In this document: positions 14,116 through 23,228 of the stretch, piece by piece
How positions within the stretch are numbered: position 1 is the first letter of the stretch
How the letters are laid out: every line of letters starts with the position of its first letter
IMG/VR virus record: IMGVR_UViG_3300042914_001627
Location: 1-25,525 of that record
DNA: 25,525 bases
Origin: a virus
Strand: one strand, 5' to 3'
The notes under the pieces: generated by a model
Seen by the model: the letters and a program-made list of their open reading frames with translations, nothing else
What the model was told of the DNA's origin: nothing
Database searches by the model: none
Program-made: the position numbers and the translations under genes

Positions 14116-17100
14116 AATGGTATTGTGTGAAGGTTGTTAATGCGCTCAACTTAATATCGTTTTCGGGATAAGTTGCACTGCCTACTAATTTAACGCGTGG
14201 ATAAAATGTTTCTCCGGTAATGACTACATCCCAAACAAGATATCCAGTCATATTGTCGAGCGTCTCGTCTATGGTTGTTGCATTGATAAATATTACTGTC
14301 GTTCCTCGATTAACGATATGAAGGTTGTATTCGCCTGTTATCGTTCCATCGATTCCACTTAATCCGTATTGCATACCACTCAATAGAATCTTTAAAACCC
14401 ACATTGAATCGGTGGGGATATTGTAACTATCCGTTCCTTCGATTTGCAAGTTGATGTAGGTAGTGTTATTCGTAAAGTTTCCACTTCCCGAAATGTGAAC
14501 TATGCCTGTTTGGATTTCACCGCCATAACTACCCCCACCCCCTATCGTCATTCCTTTATTAATAACCGAAGCGTTACTTCCAGTAACAAAAAGTGATTCA
14601 CCGACATTATTATTTACAACAAGATTTTTACCAACGATTAATGAGTTATCATTGTTATCACCTAAATAATTTTTTGTTCCACTGACAATCGACAAAATAT
14701 TTGTTGGCCTAACGGTGTTGGTGTCTCCGTTGGTAAATGTGTTCAATATTGGATCGCTGTTAACATCGAGTGTTGGTTTATATGGTTTGGTTTGATCTTG
14801 TGGTTTAGTTGTTCCACCATCCCGAATAAATGCATAACAACTGCCTATGCCATCCCAAGTATAACCATAAGCTGAACAACAATCAAAATTCGCAGGTTGT
14901 GGATTGCCTTCGCTATCGTTAAAAATCACTTCACCATTGGTATCGATTGCAACTGGAGTAAGTAAACAAGATGGCTCAACACCAATCAATTTCATTAACT
15001 TCACCTTAACCGTGTCCATCGTGCCAATAACGTAATCGCTAATCTCTAAAATTCTCCAATAAGAATCTTTAATAAAGATTTTATCGTTGTATTTGAAGTT
15101 GTAAATGTCTGCAAATTCGAGAGCAAAAAACGCTTCCATTATACGAGCGTCAGGAGCGTAAATGTTAGCAATGTAATCGTTCCAAAATCTTTGGTAAAGC
15201 GTTTGAAATGGGATAGCATTCGTTGGATGTAATGGAGTTTCTTGACCAAAATTAAAATCTAATGAATCAATATCAGGAATAGAATTGGAATAATGGCTCG
15301 TTGCAGTTAATGAAGTACTAATGATTGTATTTGTTGAATCATCATAAACATTCGCCAAAAAAGAACTACCTATTCTTAAAATTCGTGGAGTTGGATTCAC
15401 ATACTCTCCGTTTTCATTTATAAATTTTGGAATTGGTATATCTGTTCCTTCAATTAATGCATTCGGTGTACTACCAAATTCAACTTCTATTTTTTGTTCT
15501 TCAGTTGCAAAATCATTTTCAGGATCGAGTAATTGCAACCTACCATACACGCGATTACCTTGCGTGTTGTAAAGGTTGTTTAAATAATCGTCTGACTTTT
15601 TGTAAGTCCAAGTATTTATTCGCGCTTGGTAATCGGTGGTGGGAGTTAATACGATGTCTTTACTAATGTCTAATTTATTACTCCAATCTTTGTTATCTCC
15701 TGCCGATAAATATTCTTGAATGGGAATGAATGTAAGCAATTTCGAATTGAACGCATCGGGAATCACTACCAAGTTAAACATCTTAAATAATGCGCTCATA
15801 AATTCCGCGCATTTCATCACTGGCGCATTTGCCACCCAGTCGATTGTATTTCCGTAGAGTGGTTTGCTTAATGTATCACATTTGAATGATGCATTTGATA
15901 AAGTAAATGTAGATGTATTTGGTGCGATGCTTAATAAAAACCATTCTCCTTCATTTTCATAAATAACAGGTCTAATCGTTTCACCTGCTTCTAAAAAAAC
16001 TTCTTGTGTATAGGTAGTTCCAATAAATGCAGTGGATGTTTTTACTGTATTCGTAAAATATACATTATTCCCTTGATTATCATAATCATAAAATTGTAAT
16101 GCTGTCGATACACCAATAAATGTTTGATTTGAAGATAAATCAGTTTTAACCAATCTAACTTTCATTTGATCGGAATCTGTATTAATGTCAACGCTAACTT
16201 CAATTCGAGCGGTAATTAAATAAGTTCCGCTAAATGGAGCGGTATATGTATTACCACTTACATTATTGCCAGGATCAGTTATTTCATTGATTGTCGGAAA
16301 TTCGTAAACATATTCTGAAATTCCGTTAATTGTTTGCGTAGCAAAATCAGTATAATCAAATGTTGATGATGAAGCATAACCTTCTAATAAGAATTTAGCA
16401 GTTACAGGATTTCCAATAGTTTGAATATTGTTAACTTCACTCGTAAATGGTACAAATAATCTATTTAATTCACCGATTAATGTAGCACTTGCACTTGTAT
16501 CAACAGTGAATCCACTTAAATCAATTATCTTATTAAAAATGTATTTAGCTTTTACAAAAGGAGTAAGTTCACCTGCCTTAATTACATTATTTACATTAGT
16601 TGTATAAATTGAACGCGTTCCTGTTGTATTTATCATTCCCACCCAATTATTACCCCTATCGGTTAATCCCATAAAAGCATTGTTATCTGTCAACGATTCG
16701 AAGTCGACTGCATTCAAATAATTGATTGTAATTGGATATTCATCTTGTAATTCAACTGCTATGTAATTTTTAAAATCAGCATCGCCAATATTTTTAAAGA
16801 AGTCGATTACATTACCGAAGAAAACAATCTCATATTCGTGAACTAATCCTGCCTGCGTGTAACTCGCTTTCCATTGGATATTACCTTCCATAACAGGCAA
16901 GGTATCAACGGTAATTATCGCGTTGAACTTACGCTTAGGATTAAACGAACTGAATTGAAAAGTATTATTTTCAATGAATCCAAATATCTTCGAATTGTTT
17001 TCAGTTGCAGGAATGCGAAATGAACGTGAATAACTCGCCTTCGCTTTGAGGTCTTTAATATCACTAAATGAATATTGCAGGGCAATCGTTTCATTCAAAT

Positions 17101-17161
17101 ATAAATCCATTACAACTGGCTCATTCGAACCTTGTGTATAAATGATGAGTGCTGTTTCCAT
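14108..17161 (-). CDS. Large tail tip / baseplate hub-like protein (1017 aa)
   Basis: The N-terminus METALIIYTQGSNEPVVMDLYLNETIALQYSFSDIKDLKAK is followed by SYSRSFRIPATENNSKIFGF. The order (short strand, 'ALQYS-SDI', then S--F-IPAT--N---F) is characteristic of large tail tip proteins of Bacteroidetes phages. The middle part is beta-rich; AEFMSALFKMFNLVVIPDAFN (about 450-470) resembles hub domains. The last 200 residues include VVNNNVGESLFVTGSNASV and other repeated Gly/Asn/Thr strands, likely fibre-like. With the next gene upstream it should form the tail end that meets the host. Its place just before the tape measure gene in transcription order is compatible with this. Confidence 0.78.
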   Translation of the reverse strand: METALIIYTQGSNEPVVMDLYLNETIALQYSFSDIKDLKAKASYSRSFRIPATENNSKIFGFIENNTFQFSSFNPKRKFNAIITVDTLPVMEGNIQWKASYTQAGLVHEYEIVFFGNVIDFFKNIGDADFKNYIAVELQDEYPITINYLNAVDFESLTDNNAFMGLTDRGNNWVGMINTTGTRSIYTTNVNNVIKAGELTPFVKAKYIFNKIIDLSGFTVDTSASATLIGELNRLFVPFTSEVNNIQTIGNPVTAKFLLEGYASSSTFDYTDFATQTINGISEYVYEFPTINEITDPGNNVSGNTYTAPFSGTYLITARIEVSVDINTDSDQMKVRLVKTDLSSNQTFIGVSTALQFYDYDNQGNNVYFTNTVKTSTAFIGTTYTQEVFLEAGETIRPVIYENEGEWFLLSIAPNTSTFTLSNASFKCDTLSKPLYGNTIDWVANAPVMKCAEFMSALFKMFNLVVIPDAFNSKLLTFIPIQEYLSAGDNKDWSNKLDISKDIVLTPTTDYQARINTWTYKKSDDYLNNLYNTQGNRVYGRLQLLDPENDFATEEQKIEVEFGSTPNALIEGTDIPIPKFINENGEYVNPTPRILRIGSSFLANVYDDSTNTIISTSLTATSHYSNSIPDIDSLDFNFGQETPLHPTNAIPFQTLYQRFWNDYIANIYAPDARIMEAFFALEFADIYNFKYNDKIFIKDSYWRILEISDYVIGTMDTVKVKLMKLIGVEPSCLLTPVAIDTNGEVIFNDSEGNPQPANFDCCSAYGYTWDGIGSCYAFIRDGGTTKPQDQTKPYKPTLDVNSDPILNTFTNGDTNTVRPTNILSIVSGTKNYLGDNNDNSLIVGKNLVVNNNVGESLFVTGSNASVINKGMTIGGGGSYGGEIQTGIVHISGSGNFTNNTTYINLQIEGTDSYNIPTDSMWVLKILLSGMQYGLSGIDGTITGEYNLHIVNRGTTVIFINATTIDETLDNMTGYLVWDVVITGETFYPRVKLVGSATYPENDIKLSALTTFTQYHYE

Positions 17162-17171
17162 TTATTACTTA

Positions 17172-19007
17172 TTATGGGCAATTACCGAATCCAATAGTTA
17201 CATAAATATTACCACTGATTGTGCCACCACCCCAATATGGTAATCTTAAAAAGAAATAATTTGTAAATGCCGCAGTTCCCCAAATTCCACTCGCAATGAT
17301 TGGAGTACCCGGTGTGAGTAGTTTGAATGTTGTTTGTGTTCCACCACCTGTGGCCACATTTCCTAAATCAATAATTCCATCCGCTCCACCGCTTGAAGGT
17401 TGAGTTACATTGTAATCTATTCTGACATAATATGGTTGTCCACCAATCGGAGTAATTCCACCTGTACCTTCAACACCAACAGTGATTCTTCTACCATTGG
17501 AAGCGTTGGTTAAAACGATATTACACGCATCGCCTAAATTGGCCCCAATAGATAATGCCAAACTACTTCCTTTATTCATAAATGAATTGAAGTATTCGCA
17601 GGGCGCAGGGCCAGGTATTGGAAATGGCGATGAAGTTATGTTAATCGTTTCGTTGTTCGAAGCAATTTGTAATCTTAATGTCTGATTGTACTTCTTCGAA
17701 TTACGCTCTCGTTTCATCAAATAATTGCTATCACTAACGACAACAGGAACAATTGAATATCCATCCACATTATCATCCACCATCCACACGCTTTTTGATG
17801 TGAACAAATCTTTGAGATATTTGAATTCAGATTCGCACAACCAATCACTTGTCAAATTGATAAACGTGTTAACTATTGGTTCGCGCTCGGTTAATTCACG
17901 CGTGTAGTTTTTTGTTGCATACGGATCAGAAAAAGTGGCATTATTGAAATCTCCCTGATATGCTTTATATCTTTTGCGTTCAACCTCAATACTTCGTTCA
18001 TTGCGTTTAATAAATGAGTAACTATCCCATCCACCCAATTGATTCAGCCAATAAACGTGAACAGGATTATATTTACAATCGTCAGATAAATAATAGCCGT
18101 ATTTAGTTGTAACTTGTTCATTACTTGCGTCATAACCTGCATATACATAGAATGCAGTTGCATCTGCTGTGGGATCGTCTATATAACCGCCATTCACAAG
18201 ATTCTTTAATCCAGTTGGCAAGAAAAGTAAACTTGCCGCATCGAATGACATTGGAATATCAAATGAATCGATTAGCGTTTGATTCTCATCATATAAATCA
18301 AAAGTGAAATGGTCAATTGAATTGTACGGATAACCTGCATTTATGTAGTTGTTATCGTCAGCAATCCAAGCGTGCATATCGTATGCGCTATCCGTTGCGC
18401 CATTAACATCGGTACGCGATATGTATTTCCAATTGATCAGTTCAGATTGTAGCAGCGATGGTATAACTAATTTATTGGCAAGTGTTTCATTACTAAATCC
18501 AATCTCATTATCGTAGTTCTGCGATAACGCAAGTGGGCGCGTGTCATTCGTACCCATCACAATAAAATTCTGCTTACCACTTCCGTAAATACACATTAGA
18601 TTGTATGTGATTGCTACGCTAATATCTTCAGTAAATACACCCCCTACATCGTAACCTTCATAAAGTTCAATTTTAAATGAGTTCACATTATTTTTACTCG
18701 TCAGTGTTGGCGCTGCGGTTTGCAAAACAACATCATCCGAATTATCATAAACAATCGAATTATTTACAAGTTGGTTGAAGATTGTTTTAGCGTTGAACAC
18801 TCCACTATTTACAGCATTTGCCGCAATGTAAAATTTATATTCTTCGGTTGTATTATTGTCGGTGATTTTAACGATGTACTTAAAATTGGGTTGAGCAAAT
18901 TCGCTCGATGTCATTGTGAACGATACATCGTTATTTGAATAACACAAACCTGTTAAATCATCAATGCCTTGTGCCGTTAATCCTGTAACTGCTGAATTAT
19001 AACTCAT
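17172..19007 (-). CDS. Distal tail-like structural protein (611 aa)
   Basis: Beta-rich protein. The first part (to about 130) has FKYIVKITDNNTTEEYKFYI; the middle has CKYNPVHVYWLNQLGGWDSYSF followed by KRNERSIEVERKRYKAYQGDF (about 325-365), a hallmark block of Bacteroidetes phage tail proteins; and SDWLCESEFKYLKDLFTSKSVWMV (about 400) is the next conserved region. I infer a distal tail or baseplate role from these blocks and from its neighbours. The C-terminal 130 residues are Gly, Thr and Pro rich (from GAGSSL-like to YVTIGFGNCP), likely a separate exposed domain. It begins in an ATGA overlap with the gp10-like gene and ends 10 bases before the next start. Confidence 0.75.
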   Translation of the reverse strand: MSYNSAVTGLTAQGIDDLTGLCYSNNDVSFTMTSSEFAQPNFKYIVKITDNNTTEEYKFYIAANAVNSGVFNAKTIFNQLVNNSIVYDNSDDVVLQTAAPTLTSKNNVNSFKIELYEGYDVGGVFTEDISVAITYNLMCIYGSGKQNFIVMGTNDTRPLALSQNYDNEIGFSNETLANKLVIPSLLQSELINWKYISRTDVNGATDSAYDMHAWIADDNNYINAGYPYNSIDHFTFDLYDENQTLIDSFDIPMSFDAASLLFLPTGLKNLVNGGYIDDPTADATAFYVYAGYDASNEQVTTKYGYYLSDDCKYNPVHVYWLNQLGGWDSYSFIKRNERSIEVERKRYKAYQGDFNNATFSDPYATKNYTRELTEREPIVNTFINLTSDWLCESEFKYLKDLFTSKSVWMVDDNVDGYSIVPVVVSDSNYLMKRERNSKKYNQTLRLQIASNNETINITSSPFPIPGPAPCEYFNSFMNKGSSLALSIGANLGDACNIVLTNASNGRRITVGVEGTGGITPIGGQPYYVRIDYNVTQPSSGGADGIIDLGNVATGGGTQTTFKLLTPGTPIIASGIWGTAAFTNYFFLRLPYWGGGTISGNIYVTIGFGNCP

Positions 19008-19531
19008 ATCTTTATTTTCTTTTGCAAATTATCTTCAATAACCAAATTGATTTCGCGCGTTAATGCTTCTTCGAATTCAGATTTAAATTCAATGATTGTA
19101 TCATTAACCGCATCGCGCCAATAAAACAGTGGTGGAATTCCATTTTTTGAAATTCCTTTGGCGATATTGTACGCTGCGCTCCTAACAACGGAAGGAGTTT
19201 GTTTCACTATCTTGCCTTTGTCATCACGAACACGAATTGGTTTGATGCGCATCCATTCTACTATCGCGTCTATTGGCGGCATCTTCGCACCTTTGCGCCT
19301 TCCATATTCAACAACTGGAGCGTAAACAGCCGCTTTACCTTTGGCAAAGAATTGAATCTTACTACTTCTGCCATCGTAATAAAATGAAAGCGATTTTCGA
19401 AGTGTATCACTTGCAACCGCCCTGCGTTTTTTACCACGAACTGTGCGATAAACACCAAGATTAAGCATTGCCTTTTCGACAACCTCTTTGCCGAATTTCT
19501 TCATTACCGATGTTAGTGGACTATCAGCCAT
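19004..19531 (-). CDS. HK97 gp10-like tail completion protein
   Basis: The 176-residue product has a basic N-terminal half and the family signature AAVYAPVVEYGRRKGAKMPP followed by IDAIVEWMRIKPIRV (about 80-115), plus a C-terminal helix FEEALTREINLVIEDNLQ. HK97 gp10-type proteins cap the head or tail at the neck. I choose the ATG at 19531 over the in-frame ATG at 19567, because 19531 gives an 8-base overlap with the preceding gene and the longer frame only adds residues read through that gene. It ends in ATGA with the next gene. Confidence 0.82.
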   Translation of the reverse strand: MADSPLTSVMKKFGKEVVEKAMLNLGVYRTVRGKKRRAVASDTLRKSLSFYYDGRSSKIQFFAKGKAAVYAPVVEYGRRKGAKMPPIDAIVEWMRIKPIRVRDDKGKIVKQTPSVVRSAAYNIAKGISKNGIPPLFYWRDAVNDTIIEFKSEFEEALTREINLVIEDNLQKKIKI

Positions 19532-19724
19532 TGACGAATAATAAATAAGCGGTGTTCGGATCAGCAATTAACAACTCAACAAATACTTCGATGCCTTTCG
19601 TGTTGAGAGCGTTTACAAATTCTTCATTCGAATCTTCCCACGCAAAACAAATAGTGCCCCATTGTCCTTCCGTTGGTATCGTCAGTTCATTGATGCTATC
19701 TTTTTCAGTAATTGTATAATTCAT
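19524..19724 (-). CDS. Small hypothetical protein (66 aa)
   Basis: An acidic protein starting MNYTITEKDSINELTIPTEG, with the later block VNALNTKGIEVFVELLIADPNTAYLLFVNG. No family recognised. It is coupled to both neighbours by 4-base and 8-base overlaps, which supports it. Possibly a small neck or tail accessory protein, by place only. Confidence 0.72.
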   Translation of the reverse strand: MNYTITEKDSINELTIPTEGQWGTICFAWEDSNEEFVNALNTKGIEVFVELLIADPNTAYLLFVNG

Positions 19725-21262
19725 ATTGTTATCATTATTGAAAGTGAAATGATTGGTGCGCTATTACCTGCTGAATTGTTTACTATTTTAACGCTTGTCA
19801 AATCTCCTGCGCTAAATGCTATTGATGTCGCAGTATTCGAATAAGTACCTGCCACACTACCTGCGGCAATTGTAATTACTAACGCAGTATCTACTTGATT
19901 TTGTCTTAATGTAATTACTAACGATCCAGTTGCGGGTTGAGTAGCAGAAGTTCGAGCGTACCATCTACTTAATGAACACGATTGTGGTAGTGGCACAAAT
20001 CTTTGAAATTCATTAGCTGCATTCACATAACCACCTCCCAAGATTCCGCTATAATTCGTTAAACCCGGTCCAATCACTCCCGTACCTATGTAACCACCCA
20101 TAAAAGATGTACCACTTCCTGCACCGGCATATTGCGGAATGTTTAAAATTCCACTTCCTAAAGTAGCCGCACCACTCGTTCCTGTTGTGGTTAATGTTAG
20201 CGTTCCTTGTTTAGCGTTTAATTGAGTTTGAATATCTGAAGTAACTCCACTCAAATATCCGAGTTCGGTTGTTGTAACTGCGCTCACATCTACCTTACCA
20301 CCACCATTACTTACTAATGCGCGACTGCCTGTTAAATTACTCGTTGTAATCGTTGAAGCCGCGCCTGTAATCGTATCTTGTTTGGTGCTTAATGCGTTGC
20401 TGTTTTCCCAAAGTGAATTGGATGAATTGTATTTTAAAATGTCATTATTCGCAACCGATGTAATTTTTACGTTGTGAAGTTCTTGTAATTCATAACCATT
20501 CTGGACACGAACATACATACGGCCTGCACTTCCATTATTGGCCGTTGTAACGAATCCCAAATACACTAAATGATTGGGTGCGGATGGTTTGACATTCGTA
20601 ATTGTTCCTGCTGTTGCACCTAAATAAATGGCATCGCCATCCGCGTAAGTGGAAGTCGGTAAAATGCTTAAGCCATCGAGTTGACCTTGCATCATTATCA
20701 GACCTTTTTGATTGGCCGCAATGGATGAACTCAACACCAATCCAACTGTCTGCGCACTTGTTGCATCGCTTGTATTGTAGGCAAGTTTAACCGTTAATCT
20801 ATCGCCAGTTCCACCAAACGCGTAAACAGGTTGGCCTTTTGTAATCGTAACGGAATCCGCATTGGTTACATAGGTAATTAACGAATTGGGTGCGCTACCG
20901 ATAACTTGAAATCCATTCAGCGTAGTGTTGTAAATGCAAAACATTTCAGCACCATCAATGATATCGCCACCAATTAAAAGTCCATTGTTGTTTCTATACA
21001 AATCTTTTGCACCAAGTGAATTGATGTTTAAAGTGCATCCAGTTGTATTGCCATTGGTGAACCTAATCAAATAAGCATCGCCATCATTATACGCGGTTAC
21101 TCCACTGATTGTGGTTGTATATGTGTCCGTTCCGCTCGTTGTTCCTTTTGGAATACCACTACCCCCACCTCCACCGGGTATTGTTTTCCAAGTGTTGTCG
21201 GCAGCTAAATAATCAGTTGTCGCACTTGGTTGATTGGTTGTAAATTGTACCTTCTTTGCCAT
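19721..21262 (-). CDS. Tail fibre-like protein (513 aa)
   Basis: It starts MAKKVQFTTNQPSATTDYLA, then AADNTWKTIPGGGGGSG, a Gly hinge (28-36). The middle includes DGDAIYLGATAGTITNVKPSA and RMYVRVQNGYELQELHNVKI, then LKYNSSNSLWENSNALSTKQ, LGYLSGVTSDIQTQLNAKQG and a Gly/Thr/Ser-rich C-terminus. LGYLSGV-S-IQ-QLN-K and 'YNSS---WENS' blocks are very common in phage fibres and in metagenomic phage structural proteins. The fold is probably a trimeric beta structure. It is separated from the hub-like proteins by smaller neck genes, so a head or neck fibre rather than a tail-tip fibre is possible. It shares one base with the previous gene's stop. Confidence 0.78.
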   Translation of the reverse strand: MAKKVQFTTNQPSATTDYLAADNTWKTIPGGGGGSGIPKGTTSGTDTYTTTISGVTAYNDGDAYLIRFTNGNTTGCTLNINSLGAKDLYRNNNGLLIGGDIIDGAEMFCIYNTTLNGFQVIGSAPNSLITYVTNADSVTITKGQPVYAFGGTGDRLTVKLAYNTSDATSAQTVGLVLSSSIAANQKGLIMMQGQLDGLSILPTSTYADGDAIYLGATAGTITNVKPSAPNHLVYLGFVTTANNGSAGRMYVRVQNGYELQELHNVKITSVANNDILKYNSSNSLWENSNALSTKQDTITGAASTITTSNLTGSRALVSNGGGKVDVSAVTTTELGYLSGVTSDIQTQLNAKQGTLTLTTTGTSGAATLGSGILNIPQYAGAGSGTSFMGGYIGTGVIGPGLTNYSGILGGGYVNAANEFQRFVPLPQSCSLSRWYARTSATQPATGSLVITLRQNQVDTALVITIAAGSVAGTYSNTATSIAFSAGDLTSVKIVNNSAGNSAPIISLSIMITI

Positions 21263-21732
21263 TAGTTACCTATATAAGGAATATCACACGCGTTCCACTC
21301 GTAATCAACTGTGATGTCTATCGTGCCTTGAACACCACTCAACACATTGCTAAATTCTTCGATGAACGGAGTAAAGGTAATTGGCTTGGTGATAATCACT
21401 GACTCATCGAATATTTGTCCATTCTCGATTTCGTTAACAAGGTCAGCGAATAACAACACGCAATCACTAATCGAGTAGCGTTGGTATTCAGTTTTTAGTT
21501 CTTTGTCGCGTGGAAGGTCAGCAAAGAAGATATCGAGCGAATAGGTCAATTGTCCTGCATCGATGCTAAATTGATTGGGTACAACGTGCATAAATGGAAA
21601 TTCATCTTCCTTTTCCAAATCAGCTTGTGCGATTTGTCCGTGCGTGAACTTTTTTATTAATGCGTGGTTAGTGGCAAACTCTTTTAATTTACCGATGATT
21701 ACATTGTAAGTGTAAAGTGAAGATGCGCTCAT
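21262..21732 (-). CDS. Tail terminator / completion protein candidate (156 aa)
   Basis: An alpha/beta protein: a helix (IIGKLKEFATNH), then GQIAQADLEKEDEFPFMHVV, FSIDAGQLTYSLDIFFADLP and a helix DCVLLFADLVNEIEN, ending in VQGTIDITVDYEWNACDIPY. The order and the paired beta strands with two helices look like tail terminator or head-tail joining proteins of Bacteroidetes phages. Assignment is from pattern and place only. It starts 20 bases after the stop of the frameshift extension and its own stop overlaps the fibre-like gene. Confidence 0.65.
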   Translation of the reverse strand: MSASSLYTYNVIIGKLKEFATNHALIKKFTHGQIAQADLEKEDEFPFMHVVPNQFSIDAGQLTYSLDIFFADLPRDKELKTEYQRYSISDCVLLFADLVNEIENGQIFDESVIITKPITFTPFIEEFSNVLSGVQGTIDITVDYEWNACDIPYIGN

Positions 21733-21752
21733 ATCTATATGTAGCGAAACCG

Positions 21753-22495
21753 CTATTTTTTAGTTAGTAATTGCTTTTGAAATTGTGCGTAATCTATTTT
21801 GTAACTCAAATGCGCGAATATCGTTGATGCTTGTGTCTTGACAATCTTGTCAAATTTAGTTACATCGCGGTCGGCAAGTTCCTCGATGACGTGAAACCAT
21901 CCGTAATTCGAACTTAATTCGCTTGTTGCTGTAACGCTTCCTGCATCATCGAGATCGCCTTCTTCAGTTCCGTCATCATCTGATTGTCGGAATACTCTTG
22001 GAAACGAATCAACAATTCTTTTTCGATATTCGAAAAAAAAACCATCGCCCCATTTGCTATCATCAAAGGCATATCATTAAAATCATCCGCGTTTTTTAGA
22101 TGGATATTTGAATCGTAATCTTCCACCTCATAGCGGTTAACCAGTTCATTCTTGCGCGGTCTAAATAGGATGGCGAGTAGTTTGTTCAATTGCTTTGGGA
22201 ACTGATTACAATGAGCATCCAGGTCTAACCATTCGCCAAAAGTTACCGCGTTAATATCAGGCACGAACCCATACCGATTCCACTTGGTAACGTGCTTCGA
22301 TGGAATGCTATTCAACGCTTCCTCAAATGCGCTTTTAATCTCATTGAGTTGCGATGGGGTGAGTAGTAGCACTTGACTGCGTGGCAGCTTCGTGATGCTT
22401 TGCACCTGGTTAATTGAATCGCCTTCGCTAATCGTGAACCCAACGTACTGACCAACGGTTATTTTTTCGGGGGATAGGTCTAATTTAATCTTCAT
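21753..22495 (-). CDS. Tail assembly chaperone-like protein, -1 frameshift product (247 aa)
   Basis: Reading the 0 frame from 22495 to Phe154, slipping back one base on the T9 tract (heptamer T TTT TTT at 22040-22034) and continuing from TTC at 22034 gives 93 further codons to TAG at 21755-21753. The extension has no ATG, lies behind stops in its own frame upstream of the slip site and overlaps the 0-frame end fully, so only frameshifting can express it. It includes an acidic linker (QSDDDGTEEGDLDDAG) and SSNYGWFHVIEELADRDVTK, a pattern typical of the long form of tail chaperones. An inverted repeat TTTTTCG-AATAT-CGAAAAA overlaps the slip site. It probably coats the tape measure before tube assembly. 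Confidence 0.75.
21914..22495 (-). CDS. Tail assembly chaperone-like protein, short 0-frame product (193 aa)
   Basis: Without frameshifting the gene codes 193 residues. It starts MKIKLDLSPEKITVGQYVGF; the middle has GFVPDINAVTFGEWLDLDAH (77-96), a block I know from Bacteroidetes phage proteins, then FNDMPLMIANGAMVFFSNIE around the slip site (Val152-Phe154), and ends in an all-helical KKAISMMQEALQQQAN. Short and long forms sharing an N-terminus are the rule for siphophage tail chaperones (lambda G and GT). It overlaps the preceding 55-residue gene by 11 bases. The gene lies about 8 kb from the tape measure, whereas most siphophages have them adjacent. A head-related role is the alternative. 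Confidence 0.8.
   Translation of the reverse strand: MKIKLDLSPEKITVGQYVGFTISEGDSINQVQSITKLPRSQVLLLTPSQLNEIKSAFEEALNSIPSKHVTKWNRYGFVPDINAVTFGEWLDLDAHCNQFPKQLNKLLAILFRPRKNELVNRYEVEDYDSNIHLKNADDFNDMPLMIANGAMVFFSNIEKELLIRFQEYSDNQMMTELKKAISMMQEALQQQAN
22034..22040 (-). promoter_or_regulatory. -1 frameshift slippery heptamer T TTT TTT
   Basis: Part of a nine-T run (22041-22033 on the coding strand) read GTT TTT TTT TCG in the 0 frame. It satisfies the X XXY YYZ rule for tandem -1 slippage of two tRNA-Phe. The 3' half of the run can pair with a CGAAAAA just downstream. Confidence 0.7.
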
Positions 22496-22652
22496 ACTTC
22501 TTCGATAGTTCGGTAATCCATTCGGAGTAAAGTTCGGTGATTTTCGCCTTTGCTAATCGCTTGCGTTGCTCCTTTTGTTGTAGCCACATTCCGAATAACA
22601 CGGCTATCGTGAACGCGGACTGCGCGGTGTTGTTTACTTCTTTATTTTCCAT
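22485..22652 (-). CDS. Small hypothetical protein (55 aa)
   Basis: A short frame starting MENKEVNNTAQSAFTIAVLF, then GMWLQQKEQRKRLAKAKITE and ending KKYED. A mildly hydrophobic segment (13-24) is followed by a basic amphipathic helix. It starts in a TAATG overlap with the stop of the preceding gene and overlaps the chaperone-like gene by 11 bases. No function known. Confidence 0.6.
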   Translation of the reverse strand: MENKEVNNTAQSAFTIAVLFGMWLQQKEQRKRLAKAKITELYSEWITELSKKYED

Positions 22653-22888
22653 TAGTTAAATAATTCAAATGATATTCCTCTCTCCATTAAATGGTCGCGT
22701 AGCATCGTTCTAATGTGATTAACTCCTTCCTTGTAATCTTCGCTCTTTGTCTCATCATATTTAATGATTCTTCGCATATCTTCATCAATCTGCCAAATGA
22801 TGAATGAGATAGTTTCAATGTGAGTGAATAGTTTGTGTTTGCAATTATCTTCTGCATCGTCTAAATCAAATTCAATAGTAGCTTTCAT
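22652..22888 (-). CDS. Conserved phage protein of unknown function (78 aa)
   Basis: It begins MKATIEFDLDDAEDNCKHKL, continues with a helix HIETISFIIWQIDEDMRRII and ends with a helix GVNHIRTMLRDHLMERGISF. The 'KAT-EF-LDD--D---' start followed by the 'al--WeiD-wlR---Ky' helix is a widespread small phage protein type, always without known function in my memory. Probable helical protein with an N-terminal strand. Overlaps both neighbours by a few bases. Confidence 0.78.
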   Translation of the reverse strand: MKATIEFDLDDAEDNCKHKLFTHIETISFIIWQIDEDMRRIIKYDETKSEDYKEGVNHIRTMLRDHLMERGISFELFN

Positions 22889-23226
22889 TTCGATCCCATA
22901 TAAGTTAAAATTCCATCGGTTGAAAGATAATTATCTAATAAATCATAGTTTATTTTATCTTTTAAAATAACCACTCTAAACACAGCACCATCTTCGCCAA
23001 GTACTGCTAATTTCATTTTTGAATATTCAAAATCAAAAAATCCACTTTCAATCATTGCCTTTTGATAATCTTCAAAAAATTCATTATCATAAAACTTGCG
23101 TTCATTTTTTGTGTATACAGTCAATCCATCAGGAAAGAAAAAATACTTTTCATACTTATCCTTAAACCATTGAGGAAGTTCAGATCCTGGTCTATCATTT
23201 GAGCAAAGTGTGCATCTATAACCCAT
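22885..23226 (-). CDS. Hypothetical protein with N-terminal CxxC (113 aa)
   Basis: It starts MGYRCTLCSNDRPGSELPQW, where Cys5 and Cys8 might bind a metal, though no second pair follows, so a complete zinc site would need a dimer. The rest is alpha/beta, with many aromatic residues (KYEKYFFFPDGLTVYT and later FFDFEY). It overlaps the next gene by 4 bases and begins 2 bases after the TerS-like stop. Base composition is more AT-rich than its neighbours. No family recognised. Confidence 0.72.
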   Translation of the reverse strand: MGYRCTLCSNDRPGSELPQWFKDKYEKYFFFPDGLTVYTKNERKFYDNEFFEDYQKAMIESGFFDFEYSKMKLAVLGEDGAVFRVVILKDKINYDLLDNYLSTDGILTYMGSK

Positions 23227-23228
23227 TA

